DNA of 64,000 bases from Hyphomicrobiales bacterium. GTDB taxonomy: Bacteria; Pseudomonadota; Alphaproteobacteria; Rhizobiales; Rhizobiaceae. Position numbers and translations under genes: made by a program. This document shows, in pieces, positions 52,331 through 62,152 of this stretch (positions within the stretch are counted from its first letter, which is position 1; each line of letters starts with the position of its first letter). Location of the stretch: NCBI GenBank assembly GCA_017305935.1, contig JAFKJU010000025.1, positions 62,001 to 126,000 of the forward strand. Reading direction: 5' to 3'. The notes under the pieces were generated by a model. That model saw only the letters and a list, made by a program, of their open reading frames with translations. It was not told the origin of the DNA and ran no database searches.

Positions 52331-53285
52331 TCCGATCAGGCACGCGCTCAACGGACCAACCATGGGAACGCGCTGGTCGGCGCTGTTCTACGCGGCGGCA
52401 GAGATCGACCCGAAACCAGTTCACAATGCTCTTCAAGCGGAAATGGACGAGATAGACGCTGAGATGTCCATCTGGAAGCCCGACAGCGCTCTGATGCTGT
52501 TGAATGCTGGTCCCGTCGGCGACTGGATCGAGGTGCCGGCGCGTCTGGCAGACGTGCTGCGCTTGGCGCTTGAAATCGGTCGTGCGTCCGGCGGGGCTTT
52601 CGATATCGGCGTGGGCGATGCTGTCAACGCCTGGGGCTTCGGCCCTTGTGCGGCTGACCGGAACCTGATCCGAAATGCGCTCGGGACATCACGCCAACCC
52701 GCCCACGCCGTGGTCGAGCTCGATCCTGTTCATGCGAAGGTGCGAAAGCACGCGCCGATTTCGATCGACCTGAATGGCATCGCCAAGGGTTATGCCGTCG
52801 ACCGACTGGCGGCGACGTTGTCCCGCTTCGACATTGCTTCCGGCCTCGTGGGAGTTGACGGCGAGATGAGAGCGCTCGGCCTGGGCTTCGACGACGAACC
52901 GTGGAACGTCGCCATAGAAAGTCCCGACACAGCCCGTCGTGCACCACACTCGATGCTCGCCTTGCAGGACGCCGCGGTCGCCACCTCTGGCGATTGCCGG
53001 CATTGGACAGTCGTGAACGGCCGCCGCCTCTCGCACACCATGGATCCGCGGCGCGGCGCACCGCTGCTGTCATCGCCTGCCTCGGTTACCGTCGTTGCGC
53101 GAAGCTGCGCCGAAGCCGATGCGTGGGCGACCGCCTTGATGGTCCTCGGTCCGACGCTTGGGATAGAAGTCGCCCGGCGCCTCGGCCTCGACGTACTGTT
53201 TCTGCTGCGCGACACCTCTGGCGGATTTCAGCCTATGGCGACAGGACCGCTCTTCTCGATAGGCCGGAATCCCAATTTGACATGA
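52311..53285 (+). CDS. apbE: FAD:protein FMN transferase
   Basis: ApbE-family enzyme of 324 residues that attaches FMN through a phosphodiester to Thr/Ser of target proteins. Marks: NGPTMGTRWSALFYAAAEID, the catalytic DLNGIAKGYAVDRLAATL region, GLVGVDGEMRALGLGF, VNGRRLSHTMDPRRGAPLLS and SCAEADAWATALMVLG. No signal peptide or lipobox is seen, unlike most ApbE proteins, so it may act in the cytosol before export of its target or use an unusual route. Overlaps the reductase gene by 20 nt. The DUF2271 protein (DGITGAS) is the obvious substrate. Confidence 0.92.
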   Translation: MSKTSTDPIRHALNGPTMGTRWSALFYAAAEIDPKPVHNALQAEMDEIDAEMSIWKPDSALMLLNAGPVGDWIEVPARLADVLRLALEIGRASGGAFDIGVGDAVNAWGFGPCAADRNLIRNALGTSRQPAHAVVELDPVHAKVRKHAPISIDLNGIAKGYAVDRLAATLSRFDIASGLVGVDGEMRALGLGFDDEPWNVAIESPDTARRAPHSMLALQDAAVATSGDCRHWTVVNGRRLSHTMDPRRGAPLLSSPASVTVVARSCAEADAWATALMVLGPTLGIEVARRLGLDVLFLLRDTSGGFQPMATGPLFSIGRNPNLT

Positions 53286-53333
53286 CCGACGAGTATATCG
53301 AGGCCGTCGCAGGGCACCGGCATCATGGAATGT

Positions 53334-53357
53334 CCGCCTGGCTATGTCAGGCGGTTT
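53334..53357 (+). terminator. Hairpin after apbE
   Basis: CCGCCTG (53334-53340), 7-nt loop, CAGGCGG (53348-53354), then TTT. It lies about 50 nt after the apbE stop. The remaining gap to 53590 (about 230 nt) has no gene I can recognise. Confidence 0.5.
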
Positions 53358-53589
53358 GGAAGGCGCGAGGCGTGGCGTTTGCCTCTGACACTGCCCCGTT
53401 GAAATAATCCATTTTGAAGTAAGCTCTTTGCCCATTGAAAGGACCAGGGAATCAAGCCCAACCGTGTCACAGACGAACAGGTCATCAACATCTCGACCAA
53501 CTGTCATTGACGGCTATCGGGATCGGCATCTGTGCGCGTGTGCCGAGCGCTTGTTTCCAGCCGCCACGTTTTCGTACCGTCAGCCTTAG

Positions 53590-54510
53590 TCACGCGTCGA
53601 GGACTTTTGCCAATCTGGTCGACATGTTCGTCGCAGCGCTGTGCAGCGCGGCTACGAATTTTTTCGCCTGGGCTGCACGGGTGCTGTGGGCCGGACGCCA
53701 GACGGACAGGACATAGGGTACGGAGACCGAGAGCCTGCGAAACACCACATCGCGGCCCATATGGCTGGCAGCGGTCAGGGGATTGATGACCGAAATCCCC
53801 ATGCCGAGGGCGACCATCGCGCAGACACTGGCTGCGGTGGTCGTTTCCGCAGCATAATTGCACGCGACGCCTGCGGACGAAAATACATCATCGAGCTTGT
53901 GACGGTAGGGATCGTTCTGGCCGAAATAGATGAAGGGCTGACCGGTAAAATCCATCGGCGTCACTATCCTCTGCCGGGCGAGGCCATGACCGGGCGGCAG
54001 GACGCAGACCATGTCGCCTGCGAGAATGGTTTCGATCGCAGCCCCTCTGCGCTCGGTCAAACTCTCCGTCAAGCCGAGATCGAAAACCTGGGTCGTCATT
54101 TCCTGGAGCAACGAGGGCTCCTCGTGCGAATGGATCGAGAAATGGATCGGCGGTCGCGCGCGCAGGAGGAGCCGGATCGCCTGCGGAATGATCGATTCGG
54201 CATAGGCAGGAATGGTGGCGATGCGAAAATTGGCGGCGCTGCGGGTGCGGATGGCGCTTGCCGCGCGATTGATCTCGTCCAGTCCGACGAAGGAACGCAC
54301 GACAACCTCGTGCAGGAGCACCGCCTGTTCCGTCGGCGTAAGCCGCCGCCCGAAGCGCTGGAACAGTTCGAAACCGAGACGCTGTTCCATCTCGCGGATT
54401 TCCCGGCTGAGAGTGGGCTGCGAGCTGCCCAGTTGCAGGGCGGCCGCGGTGACGCTCTTGTTGATCATCACGGCGTTGAAAACCTCGATTTGTCGCTGGC
54501 TGAGCTTCAA
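53590..54510 (-). CDS. LysR-family transcriptional regulator
   Basis: Regulator of 306 residues. N-terminal helix-turn-helix LSQRQIEVFNAVMINKSVTA, ALQLGSSQPTLSREIREMEQ, RLGFELFQRFGRRLTPTEQA. The C-terminal effector domain includes FRIATIPAYAESIIPQAIRL, DLGLTESLTERRGAAIETIL and ALGMGISVINPLTAASHMG. It resembles LysR proteins that control amino-acid or opine catabolism. Divergent from the lysA-like gene across 118 nt, which must hold its operator. Likely controls the decarboxylase-peptide importer-D-aminopeptidase operon. Confidence 0.9.
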   Translation of the reverse strand: MKLSQRQIEVFNAVMINKSVTAAALQLGSSQPTLSREIREMEQRLGFELFQRFGRRLTPTEQAVLLHEVVVRSFVGLDEINRAASAIRTRSAANFRIATIPAYAESIIPQAIRLLLRARPPIHFSIHSHEEPSLLQEMTTQVFDLGLTESLTERRGAAIETILAGDMVCVLPPGHGLARQRIVTPMDFTGQPFIYFGQNDPYRHKLDDVFSSAGVACNYAAETTTAASVCAMVALGMGISVINPLTAASHMGRDVVFRRLSVSVPYVLSVWRPAHSTRAAQAKKFVAALHSAATNMSTRLAKVLDA

Positions 54511-54628
54511 GGCGAATTCTCCTCGTCTCGATCCATATCAGAAATGAATAAAAGAATGAAAGAAAGCATTATGGAATCATGGAACGATATGAAAGCTTCA
54601 CAGAGCGAAAACATCGAAATGAAACATC
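54511..54628. promoter_or_regulatory. Divergent control region between lysR and lysA-like genes
   Basis: A 118-nt A-rich gap. It contains repeated ATGAA/ATGGAA steps (54541-54600) and several T-N11-A spacings; LysR proteins normally bind such sites between themselves and the divergent target. No single palindrome stands out, so the exact operator cannot be named. Confidence 0.4.
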
Positions 54629-55966
54629 ATGACCGACGCGAGTACTCTTTCTCATATGAACATCAAGGACATGTCTCGCCGGTGGCTGAAACGCGGCGAG
54701 GGCGGCCGACTGCATGCCGAAAACATACCGCTCCATCACATCGCTGATGTCGTGGGCACGCCTTTCTATTGTTATTCCGCCGGCGCGCTGCGTGACAATT
54801 ATGCGCGGCTGAAGGCGGCGGTTGCAGCATCAGGCGTTTCGATCTGTTTTGCCGTGAAGGCATGTAGCAACATCAACATCCTGTCGGAACTGGCGCGCCA
54901 GGGCTGTGGCATGGATATCGTGTCCGGCGGCGAGATGGCGCGCGCGCTGGCGGCGGGAACGCCGCCGGAGCGCATCATCTTCTCCGGCGTCGGAAAGACA
55001 CGCGCGGAGATCCATGGCGCGCTCGAGGCCGGTGTTTATCAATTGAACGTCGAAAGCCAGGCGGAACTGGACATCGTCGCGGCAGTCGCCCGCGAAACGC
55101 AGATTCGCGCGCCCATTGCCCTGCGGGTCAATCCCGATGTCGATGCGCTCACCCATGCCAAGATCACCACCGCGAAGAAAGACAGCAAATTCGGAATAGC
55201 CATCGGCGAGATTCCCGCGCTTTACGCGGCGGCCTCGGCGCGGCCCGAATTGCGCATGGTCGGTCTGGCCGTGCATATCGGCTCGCAGATACTCGATCTC
55301 ACGCCCTTTCGGGACGCCTGGTCGGCGCTGGCGGGCCTGGTGCGCCGTTTGCGTGACGACGGGTTTTCCGTCGAACGGCTCGACCTCGGCGGTGGGCTGG
55401 GGATCGGCGACGACATCCAGGCCGGGCCGGATCTGGCGGAATACGTGGCGATCATCGCCGCGACCGTCGGCGATCTCGGTTGCAAGCTCAATATCGAGCC
55501 GGGCCGCTGGCTGTCCGGGCGGACAGGGGTGCTGGCGAGCGAGGTTCTCTACGTCAAGCAAAGCGCGGGCACGCCGATTGCGGTGATCGACGCCGCCATG
55601 AACGATCTCATGCGCCCGGCGCTTTACAGCGCCCGGCATCCGGTCCTGACGGACGGGCCTGCGCGCGCCGTGGAACCGGGCAGCGACGACGTCTGCCGTA
55701 TCGTCGGCCCGGTATGCGAAAGCTCGGATGACTTCGGCAAATATGAAGGGCTCGGGACCGTGCTCGCCGGCGACCTTCTGGTGTTCGACAATGTCGGCGC
55801 ATACGGCGCGGCCATGTCCTCCACCTACAATTCCCGCGACCTGGTTGCGGAAGTGCTGGTGGATGGCGAGCGGTTCCGGGTGGTCCGGCGGCGAGCGACG
55901 ATTGCGGATGCTCTGCAACTGGAACAGCCGGAGGCGTGGCACAGCAAAAAAAATCCTGTCGGTTAG
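54629..55966 (+). CDS. lysA: Diaminopimelate decarboxylase-like PLP enzyme
   Basis: Fold-type III PLP decarboxylase of 445 residues. Schiff-base Lys77 in ICFAVKACSNINIL, GGEMARALAAGTPPERIIFS, LRVNPDVDALTHAKITTAKK, phosphate-binding LDLGGGLGIG, EPGRWLSGRTGVLASEV and the C-terminal CRIVGPVCESSDDFG and NVGAYGAAMSSTYNSR. All are as in LysA, which turns meso-diaminopimelate into lysine. Its catabolic neighbourhood (peptide importer, D-aminopeptidase) and LysR control suggest it works on imported DAP or a related D-centre amino acid. Start choice is soft: ATGs at 54629, 54656 and 54671 all fit. Confidence 0.88.
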   Translation: MTDASTLSHMNIKDMSRRWLKRGEGGRLHAENIPLHHIADVVGTPFYCYSAGALRDNYARLKAAVAASGVSICFAVKACSNINILSELARQGCGMDIVSGGEMARALAAGTPPERIIFSGVGKTRAEIHGALEAGVYQLNVESQAELDIVAAVARETQIRAPIALRVNPDVDALTHAKITTAKKDSKFGIAIGEIPALYAAASARPELRMVGLAVHIGSQILDLTPFRDAWSALAGLVRRLRDDGFSVERLDLGGGLGIGDDIQAGPDLAEYVAIIAATVGDLGCKLNIEPGRWLSGRTGVLASEVLYVKQSAGTPIAVIDAAMNDLMRPALYSARHPVLTDGPARAVEPGSDDVCRIVGPVCESSDDFGKYEGLGTVLAGDLLVFDNVGAYGAAMSSTYNSRDLVAEVLVDGERFRVVRRRATIADALQLEQPEAWHSKKNPVG

Positions 55967-56077
55967 GCGCCGACAGGCAAATCCGGGGATTGTGCGACAC
56001 GCCCGGGAGGTTCAGAGAAGTCGCTATCAAGGTCTGCGCCGGCTGTTGCCGGGGACAAAACCGCCAAGAGGTGTGAC

Positions 56078-57661
56078 GTGAAAAACAAGATGAAGCTTTT
56101 GCTGGCAACCGGCCTGGTCGGCCTTGCCCTGGTCTCCCCCGTGCTTGCCGAGAACATGCTGCGGGTATCCTATACGGAAGATCCCAAGACCGCCGATGCC
56201 CAGATGACATCGGATGCCTATACGCTGCCGCTGAACATCTTCGACCGCCTGGTCGAAGCCGAAACGACCGGCCCCGGTGAATCCGCTCTGGTGCCCGGCC
56301 TTGCCGAGAAATGGGAGATTTCCGGCGATGGCCTGACCTATACGTTCCATCTGCGGCAGGGCGTGAAGTTTCACGACGGCGCCGAACTGACCGCCGATGA
56401 CGTCGTCTACACGATCGACCGGATGCTCAATCCGGCGACCAAGGCGCTCGGCAGCGATATCTTCACCTTCGTGGCGGGTTCGCAGGACCGGCTCGATGGC
56501 AAGGCCGATAGCGTCTCGGGAGTGAAAGCGCTGGACAAGTACACGGTCCAGATTCAGCTCAGCCAGCCCTATGCCGCCTTCCTCGCGCTTCTGGCCAGCC
56601 CACAGGCTTCGATCTACAATCGCGCCTTCACCGAGGCCGCCGGCGACAAGTTCGGTCTCACCCCGGAGACGACCAACGGCACCGGCCCGTTCATCCTGCG
56701 CGACTATACCTTGAACGACAGCCAGATGCTCGAAGCCAACGACAACTATTTCCGCGGCCGGCCGAAGCTCGACCGCCTGCTGGTGCGTGTCGTATCCGAT
56801 TCCGAAACCCTGCGCATGCTGTTCGAGTCGGATGAAATCGACGTGTTCGACCTGGATTATGCACCGACGCAGACTCCTTATTTCTACGGAAACGATCAAT
56901 GGAAGTCCCAGATCCGCGCTGGCGCGCGCGTCGGGCTCTATTATTACAACATCAACCAGAAGAGGAAGCCGTTCGACGACGTGCGGGTCCGCCGCGCCTT
57001 CCAGATGGCCATCGACCGCCAGGCCATCCTCGACAAGAATTTCTACGGCAAGGGCAAGCTCGAGGATGGCGTCATGCCGCGCGGCCTGGTCTGCTATTCG
57101 CCTGCCGCCCCCATCGAGCACAACCCGGCCAAGGCGAAGCAACTGCTGGCAGAGGCCGGCTATCCCGATGGCGTCGAGATCAACCTGCAGCAGGTCTCCA
57201 GCTGGTCGTCGAAATGGGCTGACATGAACCAGATCATCCAGGCGCAGGTCGCCGAAGCCGGGTTCAAGGCCAATATCGTCACCACCGACGAAGCCGCCTA
57301 TCTGGCGGCGCGAAAGGCGGGCGAAACGGACGCCTACACCCAGGTCTGGTCGGCGGATTTCAACGATCCCGACAATTTCTTCTATACGTTCTTCTCGCAG
57401 AGCGGCAGCAAGGTCCGGGCCTACAACAATGACGACGCGCAGGTATTCGCGGATCTCGACAAGGCGCGCGGAATGACGGACCAAGCCGCCCGCTGCAAGC
57501 TCTACCAGGAGCTGACAACGAGAATCGTCGAAAAGGATGCCGCCTGGGTGCCGCTGTTCAGCCTCGACCACAGCTTCGTCGTGCAGAAGCGGGTCAAGAA
57601 CTTCGTCGTTCCGTGGAACGGCTGGAGCGATATGAGCTACTACAAGGTCGAGGTCGAGTAA
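56078..57661 (+). CDS. Dipeptide-type ABC transporter substrate-binding protein (SBP_bac_5)
   Basis: Periplasmic binding protein of 527 residues with a signal peptide (LLLATGLVGLALVSPVLA). SBP family 5 marks: LPLNIFDRLVEAETTGPGES, GLAEKWEISGDGLTYTFHLR, GVKFHDGAELTADDVVYTID, RRAFQMAIDRQAILDKNFYG and ADFNDPDNFFYTFFSQSGSK. The GTG at 56078 has AGAGGTG upstream and is preferred over ATG 56090. It lies 111 nt after the lysA-like gene and leads a full Dpp-type importer. A peptide or D-amino-acid peptide ligand is expected. Confidence 0.9.
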   Translation: MKNKMKLLLATGLVGLALVSPVLAENMLRVSYTEDPKTADAQMTSDAYTLPLNIFDRLVEAETTGPGESALVPGLAEKWEISGDGLTYTFHLRQGVKFHDGAELTADDVVYTIDRMLNPATKALGSDIFTFVAGSQDRLDGKADSVSGVKALDKYTVQIQLSQPYAAFLALLASPQASIYNRAFTEAAGDKFGLTPETTNGTGPFILRDYTLNDSQMLEANDNYFRGRPKLDRLLVRVVSDSETLRMLFESDEIDVFDLDYAPTQTPYFYGNDQWKSQIRAGARVGLYYYNINQKRKPFDDVRVRRAFQMAIDRQAILDKNFYGKGKLEDGVMPRGLVCYSPAAPIEHNPAKAKQLLAEAGYPDGVEINLQQVSSWSSKWADMNQIIQAQVAEAGFKANIVTTDEAAYLAARKAGETDAYTQVWSADFNDPDNFFYTFFSQSGSKVRAYNNDDAQVFADLDKARGMTDQAARCKLYQELTTRIVEKDAAWVPLFSLDHSFVVQKRVKNFVVPWNGWSDMSYYKVEVE

Positions 57662-57805
57662 GGTCGGGCAAGACGTTTACTGCTATCCGCCTTACTCGGG
57701 ATCCAGTTGGATTTGAGTATTCAATTTCCTGATCCGGGCCGCGGGCGTGTGACGCCCGTGGCCTCGCCGCTCCCCCCGGACCGCCGACCGGAGAACCCAC
57801 CGCCG

Positions 57806-58741
57806 ATGCTGATCTTCGTCATTCGACGCCTTGCCGTCTCGATTCCGGTGCTGATCGGGATCACAGCCATCCTGTTCGTCATGTTGAATGTCGTGCCCGG
57901 CGATCCCGTGGCGCTGATGATGAAGGAACATGCGAGCGCCGACGTCATCGAGCGGCTTCGGGCGCAGATGCATCTCGACGATCCGCTGATCACGCGCTAC
58001 CTGCGTTTCCTCTGGGATGCGCTGCACGGTGATCTGGGCATGTCGATCAAGCTCAACCGCAGCGTGACCTCCCTGATCCTGACCGCGTTTCCGGCCACGC
58101 TGCTGCTGGCCGGCTGCGCCGCCGCCGTGTCTTGGATCGTCGGAATTCCCGCCGGTATCCTGTCGGCGGTGCGCCGCGACAGCCTGCTCGACAATTTCTT
58201 CATGGGCTTTTCGCTGCTGGGCGTATCGATGCCGATTTTCTGGTCGGCGCTGCTCATGCAGTATATCTTCGCGCTCAAGCTGAAATGGTTGCCGGTGTCT
58301 GGCTTCTATGGCTGGAAATACCTCATTCTGCCCGCGGTCGTGCTTGGCTGGAGTTCGGCCGGGGTCATCGCCCGTCTCACGCGTTCGAGCCTGCTGGAAG
58401 TCATGCGTCATGATTATATCCGCACGGCCCGCGCCAAGGGTCTTCGCGAGGTCCGCGTCATTTCCCGGCACGCGCTGAAGAACGCGCTGATTCCCGTCGT
58501 GACCATCATGGCAATCCAGGTGGCGACGCTTCTGTCGGGCGCCGTCATCACCGAAGCGATCTTCGGTATTCCGGGCGTGGGGCGTATTTCCGTCAACGCC
58601 ATTCAATCCCGCGACATGCCGTTGCTGCAGGGCTCGGTGCTGTTCGCCACCGCGCTTGTCATTCTCGGGAACCTGATCGCCGATATTCTCTATTCCGTTC
58701 TGGATCCCCGAATTCGCTCCGAGATGAAGAGGGACGTCTGA
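57806..58741 (+). CDS. Dipeptide-type ABC transporter permease (DppB-like)
   Basis: Permease of 311 residues with six hydrophobic segments. MLIFVIRRLAVSIPVLIGIT at the start, LNVVPGDPVALMMKEHAS, the EAA loop YIRTARAKGLREVRVISRHA, LKNALIPVVTIMAIQV and GIPGVGRISVNAIQSRDMPL are DppB features. The start ATG is chosen because it begins the canonical N-terminal membrane helix; an upstream open frame from 57707 adds a Pro-rich tail without homology. The stop overlaps the next ATG (TGATG-type). Confidence 0.92.
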   Translation: MLIFVIRRLAVSIPVLIGITAILFVMLNVVPGDPVALMMKEHASADVIERLRAQMHLDDPLITRYLRFLWDALHGDLGMSIKLNRSVTSLILTAFPATLLLAGCAAAVSWIVGIPAGILSAVRRDSLLDNFFMGFSLLGVSMPIFWSALLMQYIFALKLKWLPVSGFYGWKYLILPAVVLGWSSAGVIARLTRSSLLEVMRHDYIRTARAKGLREVRVISRHALKNALIPVVTIMAIQVATLLSGAVITEAIFGIPGVGRISVNAIQSRDMPLLQGSVLFATALVILGNLIADILYSVLDPRIRSEMKRDV

Positions 58742-59637
58742 TGAGCATGCCCGTCGAGTCCGTAATCGTCGGAAGCACCCCGGAAACCATAGAAGAGGCG
58801 AGTTTCCTCGGCGACAGCCTGCGGGCGTTTCGCAGGAATCGCATGGCAATGGCGGGGCTGGCCTTCGTCGTGCTGCTGGTGCTGTCGACGATCTTCGTTC
58901 CATGGATCAGTCCGCATGATCCCTATCGCGTGGCGCTGGACGAACAGTTGCTGCCCGCCTCCGCGACCTATTGGCTCGGAACCGACAATTTCGGCAGGGA
59001 CGTGCTGACGCGCATCCTCTATGGCGCGCGCATCTCACTCGTGGTCGGCATCGTGCCGAGCCTTCTCTCGTTGATGATCGGCACCGTTCTGGGCATTCTC
59101 AGCGGCTATTTCGGCGGGCGCACGGATTTCACGGTGATGCGGCTTGCCGATATGATGATCGCCTTTCCCTCGCTGCTGCTCGCCATGGTGGTGATGTATA
59201 CGCTCGGCGCCAATCTTCTCAACATTTTCCTCGCCCTGGCGCTGGTCGGCTGGGCCGGCGTGGCGCGTGTCGTGCGTGCGCAGACGTTGGCGTTGAAGCA
59301 GAAGGAATTCATCGAGGCCGCCCATGCCGGCGGCACGTCGCGGCCGACGATCATGCTGCGCCATATTTTCCCGAATGTGGTGCCGACGCTGATCGTGCTG
59401 TTCTCGCTGTCGATCCCCGAAGCGATCATGTGGGAATCGAGTCTCAGCTTCCTCGGTGTGGGCGTGCAGCCGCCGGAAGCGAGCTGGGGCCTGCTGGTCG
59501 CCAAAGGCAAGGAGTACCTGTTTCAGGCGCCGCTGGTGGCGATCTCGCCGGGGATTGCGATCCTGCTGACGGTGCTTGCCTTCAATTTTATCGGTGACGG
59601 TCTGCGCGATGCGCTCGATCCCTCCATGAAGGACTGA
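58741..59637 (+). CDS. Dipeptide-type ABC transporter permease (DppC-like)
   Basis: Permease of 298 residues. Marks: [40 protein letters not shown] (the conserved DxxGRD motif), [40 protein letters not shown] and [19 protein letters not shown]. It overlaps the DppB-like stop by one base and is followed by the first ATPase after 4 nt. Forms the transport channel with the DppB-like subunit. Confidence 0.92.
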   Translation: MSMPVESVIVGSTPETIEEASFLGDSLRAFRRNRMAMAGLAFVVLLVLSTIFVPWISPHDPYRVALDEQLLPASATYWLGTDNFGRDVLTRILYGARISLVVGIVPSLLSLMIGTVLGILSGYFGGRTDFTVMRLADMMIAFPSLLLAMVVMYTLGANLLNIFLALALVGWAGVARVVRAQTLALKQKEFIEAAHAGGTSRPTIMLRHIFPNVVPTLIVLFSLSIPEAIMWESSLSFLGVGVQPPEASWGLLVAKGKEYLFQAPLVAISPGIAILLTVLAFNFIGDGLRDALDPSMKD

Positions 59638-59641
59638 ACCG

Positions 59642-60654
59642 ATGATATCGCGAACCGACACAATATTGAGCGTGCGCGAATTGCGCACCGAGTTTCGCGG
59701 CGGCCGCGGCAATGTCCGCGTCCTCGACGACATTTCCTTCGACGTGGGGCGTGGACGCATCGTCGGGCTCGTGGGCGAGTCCGGCTCTGGCAAGAGCATG
59801 ACCGCGCTCTCGCTGATGGGCCTCGTGCCGAGACCGCAGGGACAGGTCAGCGCGAAAAGCATCTTGCTGGACGGGACCGATCTGGCGACGCTTTCGCCGG
59901 ATGGAATGCGCCGCATCCGGGGCAACGAGATCTCGATGGTTTTCCAGGAGCCGATGACCTCGCTCAATCCGGTTCGCAGGATCTGGGATCAGGTCGGGGA
60001 GCCGCTGGCGGTCCATCACGGTCTCGGGCGCAGGGCGATCCGCGATCGCGTGCTTGAAATGTTCGAACTCGTCGGCATACCGGAGCCGAAAGCACGGCTG
60101 GAGGCCTATCCCCACGAGCTTTCGGGCGGGCTGCGCCAGCGCGCCATGATCGCCATGGGGCTGATCTGCGAGCCGAAGCTGCTCATCGCCGACGAGCCGA
60201 CCACCGCCCTCGACGTGACCACGCAATCGCAGATCCTGAAGCTGATGCTGGACCTGCGCGACCGCGTCGGCACGGCGATCATCATGATCACCCACGATCT
60301 CGGCATCATCGCCGAAATGTGCGACGAGGTGAACGTCATGTATGCCGGACAGATCGTCGAGCAGGCCGATGTGTTCGATCTCTTCGAACGTCCCTCCCAT
60401 CCCTATACCAGAGGACTTCTGGCATCCATTCCCAAGGCGGGCGCCGCGCGGGCGACCAAGCGGATGCCCAGCATTCCGGGCATGGTGCCCAATCTGGCGA
60501 AGCTGCCGCCCGGCTGTCGTTTCGGCCCGCGCTGTGGCGACGCCATGCCGGTCTGCGAGCAACCGCCGGGCCTTGCGGGGCTGGGCCGCGGACATGTGGC
60601 GCGCTGCTGGCTGCATGCGTCATCGCCGGCGACATGTGCAGAAGGAGCGGCATC

Positions 60655-60658
<4 letters not shown>
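59642..60658 (+). CDS. Dipeptide-type ABC transporter ATP-binding protein (DppD-like)
   Basis: ATPase of 338 residues. Walker [22 protein letters not shown]-loop [13 protein letters not shown], signature [15 protein letters not shown], Walker [31 protein letters not shown]. The C-terminal oligopeptide/dipeptide extension holds [13 protein letters not shown] and a Cys-rich end ([17 protein letters not shown]) that binds an iron-sulfur cluster in DppD. Overlaps the next gene by 4 nt (GTGA). Confidence 0.93.
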
Positions 60659-61629
<971 letters not shown>

Positions 61630-61640
61630 TGGAGATGGAA

Positions 61641-62150
61641 ATGGATCTGGTCGTGAAACGCGTCGGCGATGGCTGGCAGGCCCGCTATGGCGACAAGGCC
61701 TGGAAGGCGTCGGTCGGCCGCGGCGGCATCCGGGCCGAGAAGGTCGAGGGCGATGGCGTCAGCCCCATCGGTTGCTGGCCGATCCGCAAGGTGTTCTACC
61801 GCGCCGACAAACTCGACGCCGCGCCCGTCTCGGTGTTCGAGACGGTGGCCATCGATGCGCAGGACGGTTGGTGCGACGCCCCCGATCATCGCGACTACAA
61901 TCGCCAGGTACGCCTGCCTTTCGACGCCAGCCATGAGGAGATGTGGCGCGCCGACGGCCTTTACGACATCGTCGTGGTCCTGGGGCAGAACGACGACCCG
62001 GTGGTCCCGGGGGCCGGCAGCGCCATCTTTCTGCATGTCGCCAGCGAGAATTATGGTCCGACCGCCGGCTGCGCCGCGCTCACGCTCGAAGACCTGCGGG
62101 AATTTCTCGCGATGGCCAGGCCCGGCACGAGACTTTGCTTCACAGGTTGA
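61641..62150 (+). CDS. L,D-transpeptidase (YkuD) family protein without signal peptide
   Basis: Protein of 169 residues of the YkuD fold: KVEGDGVSPIGCWPIRKVFY, VAIDAQDGWCDAPDHRDYNR, YDIVVVLGQNDDPVVPGAGS, and the catalytic stretch SAIFLHVASENYGPTAGCAAL, with His and the nucleophilic Cys at the usual spacing. No signal peptide, as in other alphaproteobacterial members of this subgroup, so it may act in the cytosol on muropeptides. Three nearby ATGs (61629, 61635, 61641); GGAG at 61631 favours 61641. Set between a peptide importer and a D-aminopeptidase. Confidence 0.85.
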   Translation: MDLVVKRVGDGWQARYGDKAWKASVGRGGIRAEKVEGDGVSPIGCWPIRKVFYRADKLDAAPVSVFETVAIDAQDGWCDAPDHRDYNRQVRLPFDASHEEMWRADGLYDIVVVLGQNDDPVVPGAGSAIFLHVASENYGPTAGCAALTLEDLREFLAMARPGTRLCFTG

Positions 62151-62152
62151 TC

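Noticed and set aside
50186-52363. A 725-codon minus-strand open frame
   Set aside because: Opposite the PepSY-flavodoxin-FNR gene and apbE start; rich in Arg, Gln, His and Pro with no recognisable fold.
53286-53589. A possible transposase remnant after apbE
   Set aside because: Neither strand gives recognisable transposase motifs or terminal inverted repeats; only the hairpin is supported.
54511-54628. A defined LysR operator in the lysR-lysA gap
   Set aside because: Several T-N11-A spacings occur by chance in A-rich DNA; no single dyad is good enough to name.
56027-57571. A 514-codon minus-strand open frame
   Set aside because: Antisense to the peptide-binding protein gene, which has a signal peptide and full family motifs.
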